Positions 57,871 to 64,000 of a stretch of DNA of 64,000 nucleotides are shown piece after piece. Each line of letters starts with the position of its first letter. Within the stretch, counting starts at the first letter, position 1. This stretch comes from Isoetes taiwanensis (taxonomy: Eukaryota; Streptophyta; Lycopodiopsida; Isoetales; Isoetaceae): NCBI GenBank assembly GCA_021234155.1, contig JAJEKV010000006.1, positions 22,973,653 to 23,037,652 on the forward strand, read 5' to 3'. The translations under genes were made by a program, and so were the position numbers. Under the pieces are notes generated by a model, which was given only the letters and a program-made list of their open reading frames with translations, ran no database searches and was not told the origin of the DNA.

Positions 57871-58008
57871 AAATGCTACTTTTGTAAATATTGCCACCTT
57901 GTTGATTGCACACACTAAAAGTGGAAAAATGGCTAAATAGCAAATGCTACTCTTATAAATATTGGGCTATGGTCTGATCGAACCACACCAAAAGTGGAAA
58001 AAATGGCT
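57871..58008. repeat. Tandem duplication in the CIPK promoter region
   Basis: A unit of about 70 bp running from AAATGCTACT through TAAATATTG to AAAAGTGGAAAAAATGGCT occurs at 57871-57934 and 57942-58008 with several differences. Confidence 0.75.
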
Positions 58009-61000
58009 GTCCTTGAAAAACATCGTGTATTTTCTGCAGTTTAATCATGACATGGATTAAACAGTGGATATGCCCATGAATATCCAACGGTTCAATTACG
58101 ACAGTGGCCAAGAAATACACCGCTCGTAGGAAATGCCTCAAATGAGGAACGAAGGAACTGCTCATTCATTTTGGCTATTTTTGCCAAAATCTTTTTGGTT
58201 ATTTTTGCCATTGGCTGACATAGAGATCCAATCTTACATCTTCTATTTAGTTAGGGATAATGTGCCCTAGAGGCCCTTACATGGGGTAAGGGCTTGGCGA
58301 ACCTGTAAGGCAGCCAGCCAACAGGCATGTCCATAAGGGAAGATATTATCACCATCTAACTGCATTGGTTGCCACATGGTACAATCTCAGCAACAAACAA
58401 GAATGGAGCATGCTAGGGGAACAATTAGGAGATACTCTGCTCCCACTGAACATCACAAGATTTGAGGCCTTCATTATCAATAATTGCACTTAAGTATGCA
58501 CGAGAAAAATAGATGAGTTAGGTTATTTGTTAGTTAGTATTGGTTGGTCTTGTCTTAAATCTTCATATGAGGACATGCAATGTAGAAGGACAAAGTTGAT
58601 TGTGTGCCTTATAGACAAGTAATCGTTAAAAGGCTCTTCTTCTAGCGAATTAAAACGCTTACGTCCTCCACTACTCTTCTTCTTTGCTAGATTCATATAG
58701 ATTTAAAATACATTATAGGTTTGAATGTAGGCAAAAGATAAATGAAATTAACTATGCAACCAAAATAGAATTAGGATCACATCTTTTTGGTGGGGTGCAA
58801 TGTTGTGCGGCCACTGGCACCTCCGTACATTGTAGGATAAAAATCTGCAGATTGTTTTTGCCTCTGGAGGTGCACATATAAGGAATATGAATATGCCATG
58901 TGCGTGGAAAGGGTGGCCAAAAACACCCCGTATATGATTTTTAAATGGAAAATTTTATTCCTTCCGTATAAATTTACCCACCTAGTGGTCAAAACCCCCT
59001 AACTTTCTAAGTATACATATGCAGATGGGTGCAAATCCCCCCTCTCGAGTCACTCAAGCACGTTGTATGGCACCCAAAAATGAAATTGCTTTTGGTTTTT
59101 GCAAGTTCTTTCGCAAGCTTTTTGCTGAATCTTCGAAAACATTCTAACGACTGTAAAATTTTCAAAAACTCTTCTAATCTTTGTCAAATGTTGAATATCT
59201 TTGTTAGGCGAGGCAATTGCACTAATGATCTCTATAGTGCATTGCGTCAACTTTTCTTTCGTATAAAATTTTGCTCATTTTGTGACTTTTAAGAAAATTA
59301 AGTGTAAAATTTCAAATGCAAATATGAAAAGTGGCTGTTTCAAAAAAAAAAAAAAACAAAATTCACCTGATTTTAACAGGACAAGAAAATAAAACAAATA
59401 TTTTACAATAAAAGTAAAATTTAAATTGAAGATATAAATAATTTACGAAATAAGATAGTCAAGAAATAGTATATCTGTAAAATTTTGCAACAACGTTTTC
59501 AGACGTCCAAAGGAACTGTCTTATCAGGGGTTGTTCCTTATCATCACTTTTTTTAATTTCCCGGTCTGTATTAGGTGATCCATAATTCGGCAAATGTACT
59601 CCATCTGTTGCTTGAGAGTTTCACATAATTTTATACGAAAGTTATGTACTTACGTGGCAGCTTTTAGTTGGGCTATGTAATTCCACTTGTGGTAGCAAAC
59701 GGTTTGAGTTTTGTTTCAGATGAAACTTTGGAATGTGTAACATCGGGATTATCCATTAGATCGAAAGTGCTATTTGTCAGGTATGCCGCCAATGGCATAA
59801 TACTGATCGCTAGACCCGTAAGCATGTTAACGTGATTTCGTCTTATTCTGTAAATCCTTCTATCTTTGTGAACTACTTTAGAATTCTAAAAAATTTCAAA
59901 ATTAAGGTAAAGCCTAAGACATACGATTTTGATATAGGGGTGGTGTGGGACCTTGGAGTTCAGCGGCTGTTACATTGCAGAGACAATATGGTGCCTTCCC
60001 TGCTCTTCGGTCTATTCAGCTTCGCCATATGAAGGTTGCGAGGACCTTGATGCTATAGCTGGGGTGTTTGCTAACACTATAATCATTGAAGCTGGACAAG
60101 TGCACTGGATAGTTCCAGAGAAAAAATTACTAAACTCATATTTTAGATTAGCTAGAATAACTTTGGCTAATTTAACCCAAAATACATACGAAAACTTTCG
60201 AATGTTCGGCTAAAGTTGAATAATTTTCCTTTACTAGTTTTGAATGTTTGGCTATTTTTTGTTTGAACCTTTATATAAACTTTAGCCAAACATTTATGCT
60301 ATGCCAATTTTTTTACTATACGAACATATTAATAATAGAAATCCAATATTTGGAGAATAAAAAACTGTCCATCTAATATAGTATTAGCAACCTCTATTCC
60401 ATAATCTCATGAATAATCTCATATTTTACATTAGCTATTAAAAAGTATGGCTAATCTATTCCTAAATGCATAGGAAAACTTTCGAGTGTTTGGCTAAAGT
60501 GGAAGAATTTTTCTTCTCCTGCTTTCTTATGTTTGGCTAAACCTTGATGTAAGGGAGGTCAACTTTGAAAATTTTTGGCGATTTTTTTCTTTTTTTCCAA
60601 AATTTTCCTCCTTTGTAGTTTAGCTGTACTTTTTCCAAAAATGTCGAAAAAATTGCCATTTGGCTTATTTTTTTCCATGGATAGTTCCTACAGATTTTGT
60701 CTCTACAAGTCTAAGCAATTGTGCCGATCAAAGCCTAATTAGCACCGGTGGTGCCAACGCTTAGAATTCATGGGAGCCTTCCTTATTCACCCCCCCGTGA
60801 TTATACATGTTTTAACACGCCGGTGGGCGTTTTACACTTTCTGCCGGCTGGAAAAGTTTCCGCGGATGGAACTTTCTATGCCAAACGAAATACCGCCGGA
60901 CTAATAATGAACTCAACGGAACTGTTCAACAGAAATACCTGCTCAGATATCAGATTACCTGCTACATGCTACTGAATTCATTAAACAAATTCAGGAATCC

Positions 61001-61095
61001 ATAAATTCGGCCAAAATGCAAACTTCTACAACATTCCAAAAATCGATTCATTTGTTTTCTGTTCTTTGGGCTCTCACAGATTGTTTAGCATTGTT
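58009..61095. other. No gene recognised; loose direct repeat
   Basis: AT-rich DNA. Around 60180-60270 and 60470-60545 similar phrases recur (AAAACTTTCGAATGTTCGGC / AAAACTTTCGAGTGTTTGGC, then TTTGGCTAAA), about 285 bp apart, suggesting a decayed repeat or MITE. A 14-base A run lies at 59342-59355. Confidence 0.4.
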
Positions 61096-61099
61096 TAGC

Positions 61100-61690
61100 A
61101 CTTACTCGTCAATGGAGTTCCAGAATTCAGCCATGAATGTCAACAGTCTTGCAGATTTAATAGAAAAGACTAGCACTTCCGAAGCTACAATTGCTTTTTG
61201 TGTAGACATAGGTTTCTTGCCAGGGAGGAGAGAGTGTGAGAGATGCAACAAGATCATGAAGTTGCGAGGAAATCTAAAGGGTTCAAGAGATGGAATCAGG
61301 TGGAAATGTAGAGGTAAGCATTGCAGTTTTACATGTTCTATTCGTAGAGGTACTTGGTTCTTTGGAAGCAAATTGGCATTTCCACAGATGTTGTTGCTGG
61401 AGTGTGAAGATGCCACAAGACGTGGCAATGAGTGGGTGTGGCATCCGTACATATCAGGCAATGGTTAATTGGTATAATTATTGTCGCGATATTTGTGCTA
61501 TAACTATTCAGAGGAACAGTGAGGTAATTGGTGGTCCTGGAAAGATTGTAGAAATAGATGAGAGTAAGTTTGGTAAGTGAAAATATAATAGGGGTAGAAG
61601 AGTTGAGGGTCAGTGGGCATTTGAAGGCATTGAGCGAGGATCCATGTTTTATGTTTTGGATGTGCATGCCTTGGATGTTTTCTGTTTTGG
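61100..61690 (+). pseudogene. Merlin-type (ISXO2-like, IS1016/IS1595-related) transposase relic
   Basis: Frames on the plus strand give a zinc-ribbon, then part of the catalytic domain. The ribbon runs from CERCNKIMKLR (about 61229) to RWKCRGKHCSFTCSIRRGT (about 61300). After a frameshift near 61390 come VNWYNYCRDICAITIQRN, IGGPGKIVEIDESKFGK (about 61530-61578), a TGA stop, then KYNRGRRVEGQWAFEGIERG. The EIDES motif holds the first catalytic aspartate of the DDE-type transposase. The match to Merlin/ISXO2 transposases is strong. Sequence past about 61690 is lost and no terminal inverted repeats were found, so the element is dead. Confidence 0.85.
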
Positions 61691-62553
61691 ATGACTGAAT
61701 TACTTTGGTTCATTATTCTCTGTTCTGTTTGTTTGGACTATAACAAGTCCGTTAAAACGTCCGCTAAAAAATCTGCCGGAAAAAAATTGCGTCGACTAAA
61801 AACGTCTGTAGCATAAAAAAATGTCGCTGATGTGTTAAAAAATGTATACGTGGAGGGCCGCGGGGGGGAGGGAGGGGAGGGGATAAGGAAGGTCTTTCAC
61901 TGCGGGTTCTGTAGATAGTCAAGAAGAAAGTTGTCAACAAGCTGAGACTTTAAGTAGATGAAGCAAACAAAATGACGATCAATGATGCAGAAGTCCTTGC
62001 TTATACAGCAAGCTCTCTTAAGCATGAAATTTCAATATTGCCCATTGAGTTATGTGTTCTTGAAATCCTTGGATTAGTATAAAAGCTTTTTGTCCAAATT
62101 TAATAAGTCAGAGGCAGATCATACATCTTGCGAACCGCTTAAGTGGGTGCCTACCTCTTGTATTGATGATGAAGAAAGCAGTAAAAAACCTATTGTTAAA
62201 ATGAGAAGGCTCTTGAGCTTTTCAAACAAATGTCAGTATGCAACCATTTAATGAAAAAAAGTAGAGACATGCCAAGCATTTCAAATTGTTTGAATAAGAC
62301 TATTCTCGGTAGAAGTTAGCGAGAAATTGGCAACAAATTCTGTAGAAGGTCTTGAGGGTTATAGACAGCTTTTGAGGCCACTATGATTGAAGAAAGAGCA
62401 AAGATATGGACATATTATTCATCCATATCAAATCTTTTTGTCTTTAATTCTTAAGTTGCATAGGAGTTCTTGGATCTTTCGCATGCACGTAGCTGTTAGA
62501 TCACATAAACATGGCATACAAGAGTCTGACGACTATGTCTACATGCTCTGCAG
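61691..62553. other. Unassigned sequence between Merlin relic and APRT pseudogene
   Basis: Includes a short G-rich patch (GGGGGGGAGGGAGGGGAGGGG-like, 61862-61882). Upstream exons of the adenine phosphoribosyltransferase gene were looked for and not identified. Confidence 0.4.
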
Positions 62554-62890
62554 AGATAGAAGTGAGAGGGTTTACACTCCTATTGTTTTTGGATATAAAA
62601 GACAAATTTGTTTCTATGAGGAAGCCAAGGAAGTTATCAGGTATGGTTCTGGACTTAGTAGTATTATCATGGCTACTTCTAACAGTAACTTGGTTTGAGA
62701 GCTTGTTTTTGTTGTAATAGTTGATGTTATAGTTGAGGAGTATACATTAGAATATGGCAGCACTCGTCTGCATATAGGAGTAATGCAGCCAGGCGAGCAT
62801 GATTTTGTAATTGATGAAATTATTCCAACTGGCCGCACACATCAAGCAGCAATTAGATTGCTTGGTAACTTTCTTGAATGTCAAAAGCAG
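62554..62890 (+). pseudogene. APRT: Adenine phosphoribosyltransferase fragment with an intron
   Basis: Exon-like 62554-62640 follows CTGCAG and reads IEVRGFTLLLFLDIKDKF, then SMRKPRKLS, matching the GIEARGF and FVPLRKPKKLPG part of APRT. A GTATGG donor at 62641 and TTATAG acceptor at 62732 enclose an intron of about 92 bp. The next exon (62733-62890) reads EEYTLEYGSTRLHIGVMQPG, then HDFVIDEIIPTGRTHQAAI. The phosphoribosyl pyrophosphate loop, normally VDDLIATGGT, is altered (IDEIIPTGRT). The exons join in phase 1. The N-terminal half and the end are missing. APRT salvages adenine to AMP. The retained intron shows a DNA-level copy, not a processed pseudogene. Confidence 0.75.
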
Positions 62891-63262
62891 GATATGTTCT
62901 TTAATAGTTAATGTTGTCTATAGTACTAGCAGATATTTTGCCCTCTTTTTTATGAAAAAGATAATGAATAACTTTAACATTTGATGCTATGAATCTGCTA
63001 CGGAAAGAGTCCAAGCATAAGTGGCAGAATGTGCAAGTGTGGTGGAATTACCAGATCTTAAAGGTTGTACCAAAATCTTGATACTATTTTCTTGTCCCTT
63101 GTAATTGCATTCTAATAATCCAGAAGTTATATGTAGCATATTCCCTATTGCTTTTAGTCGGTCACATTGCTTGTTTTCTACCACTTTGCAGGGCCACGAA
63201 AATTTAGGTGGCGAGTCCCTTGTTCGTTCTCGTTGCATGTGAAGGTGATTAACCCCAAATGC
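62891..63262. other. No feature recognised
   Basis: AT-rich, no gene supported. Confidence 0.4.
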
Positions 63263-63521
63263 TGCAGGGCAAAAGTATGCTAGTGGGGTACAAAAAAACG
63301 CGGCCCCAGCACTTAGATCAGCACTATGCACCTACTATTCTATCATAGTATTCCACTTGTCATTCATTGGAGCTGTTATATATTTCTATTCATTACCTAA
63401 TTACCACGTGCTAGTACCAGTAACACCTTAAACAGGCTGCGATATGGGGTGCTATATGAGTGCCGTCAGCATGTGTCTGGACGCCTGCTTTTGCACCCCA
63501 CTAGCATACTTTTGCCCTGCA
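63263..63521. mobile_element. MITE of 251 bp with TGCA target duplication
   Basis: The left end from 63267 (GGGCAAAAGTATGCTAGTGG) recurs as its reverse complement ending at 63517; the match is perfect for about 23 bp and continues for about 30 bp with one change. TGCA flanks both sides (63263-63266 and 63518-63521). TGCA is a palindrome, so a 4-bp duplication is likely but not proved. No coding capacity. Confidence 0.8.
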
Positions 63522-64000
63522 CATGGTTTGAGTTGATGCATCATTGATGCAATATTACACACAATTACTAACCAATGTGGTATTTCTAGCCCGAACTAAG
63601 TTCATCACATTAAAGAAGTTCATGAATTCATCATTCAAATGAGTGCAACCAGGTACGTGTATACACTCACATCAATTGAATTTGAAACTTCTCTTTGCAT
63701 CAAGGGTATTGTGTACTTACAGAACTCAAGAAGTTAGCATATGTTCCACCAGTCGTGGGTTTTTATGAAAAGAGTTTTTCCATGGCTGGTTGTGTATTAC
63801 AACAAAAACTTTTACACTATCGTATTATCCTTGAATTTCTCAAAACAGATATCATTACGTTTTTTGAATGCCAAGATTCATTAAGACTGTTAAAGCTATA
63901 TGGTAAGTTCTATCTTTCCTTTTTTGCATATTCCTAGAGTAGAATTATACGGATTGCGTAGGGTACTTATGTTGCAACAGGGCCCTACTCTCCCTGTTGC
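63522..64000. other. No feature recognised
   Basis: AT-rich. The open frame at 63695-63937 has no recognisable family. The window ends here, so a gene continuing beyond cannot be excluded. Confidence 0.35.

Noticed and set aside
61016-61100. Transposase start codon at 61016
   Set aside because: The first ~30 codons do not resemble Merlin transposases; the true start is not determined.

Overview
This is nuclear DNA of a land plant, very rich in transposable elements, in which ordinary genes are islands. Plant origin is shown by the CBL-interacting protein kinase at 56361-57659, with its NAF motif. Three element families lean toward a non-seed plant such as a fern, moss or lycophyte: a Ty3/gypsy family resembling the Tcn1-type chromoviruses, a LINE family with a characteristic reverse transcriptase, and a Merlin (ISXO2-like) transposase. 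That placement is inference. Only two genes look intact: a four-exon gene of unknown function at 10227-14368 and the intronless CIPK.

Layout. 1-5970: a rearranged Ty3/gypsy copy on the minus strand (integrase, gag, LTR). Its LTR is split by a 593-bp inverted-repeat element. A tRNA-like SINE head, a second gag fragment on the plus strand and a GGTTTT-rich repeat follow. 7260-8010: a broken multi-exon gene on the minus strand. 10227-14368: a 649-residue protein with a SAM-like N-terminus; its second intron holds an LTR with its primer binding site. 14570-18970: the GGTTTT repeat in opposite orientation, a second gypsy copy (gag, protease, reverse transcriptase), a SINE head, an LTR and a fragment of a foldback element. 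20700-26420: a possible LINE tail, an AT-rich long-TIR element and a GC-rich LINE reverse transcriptase relic ending in a TTCC microsatellite.

27997-47370 is the most striking structure. Three nearly identical ~1.5-kb LTRs are present. The two outer ones are inverted relative to each other, both outer edges are the LTR 5' end (TGTGACGTTCC), and both are flanked by AACTT, which looks like a 5-bp target duplication. The middle and right LTRs carry a polypurine tract and an initiator-Met primer binding site in the positions expected of one minus-strand element. The left LTR is an inverted copy lacking ~155 bp at the fold. The simplest model is self-primed snap-back copying of the LTR before integration. 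The ~14.8-kb interior has no recognisable gag or pol; it holds a Helitron-like terminus, exon-like fragments, a 0.94-kb foldback element and SINEs.

50087-55064 is bounded at both ends, in inverted orientation, by Helitron-type 3' termini (GC hairpin, short spacer, CTAG). It contains tandem duplications and minus-strand exon remnants, suggesting gene capture. After the CIPK gene come a Merlin transposase relic (61100-61690), an intron-containing adenine phosphoribosyltransferase pseudogene (62554-62890) and a 251-bp MITE with TGCA duplications (63263-63521).

Except for the two intact genes, the genes do not form a pathway. All similarity calls come from reading the sequence; no search was run.
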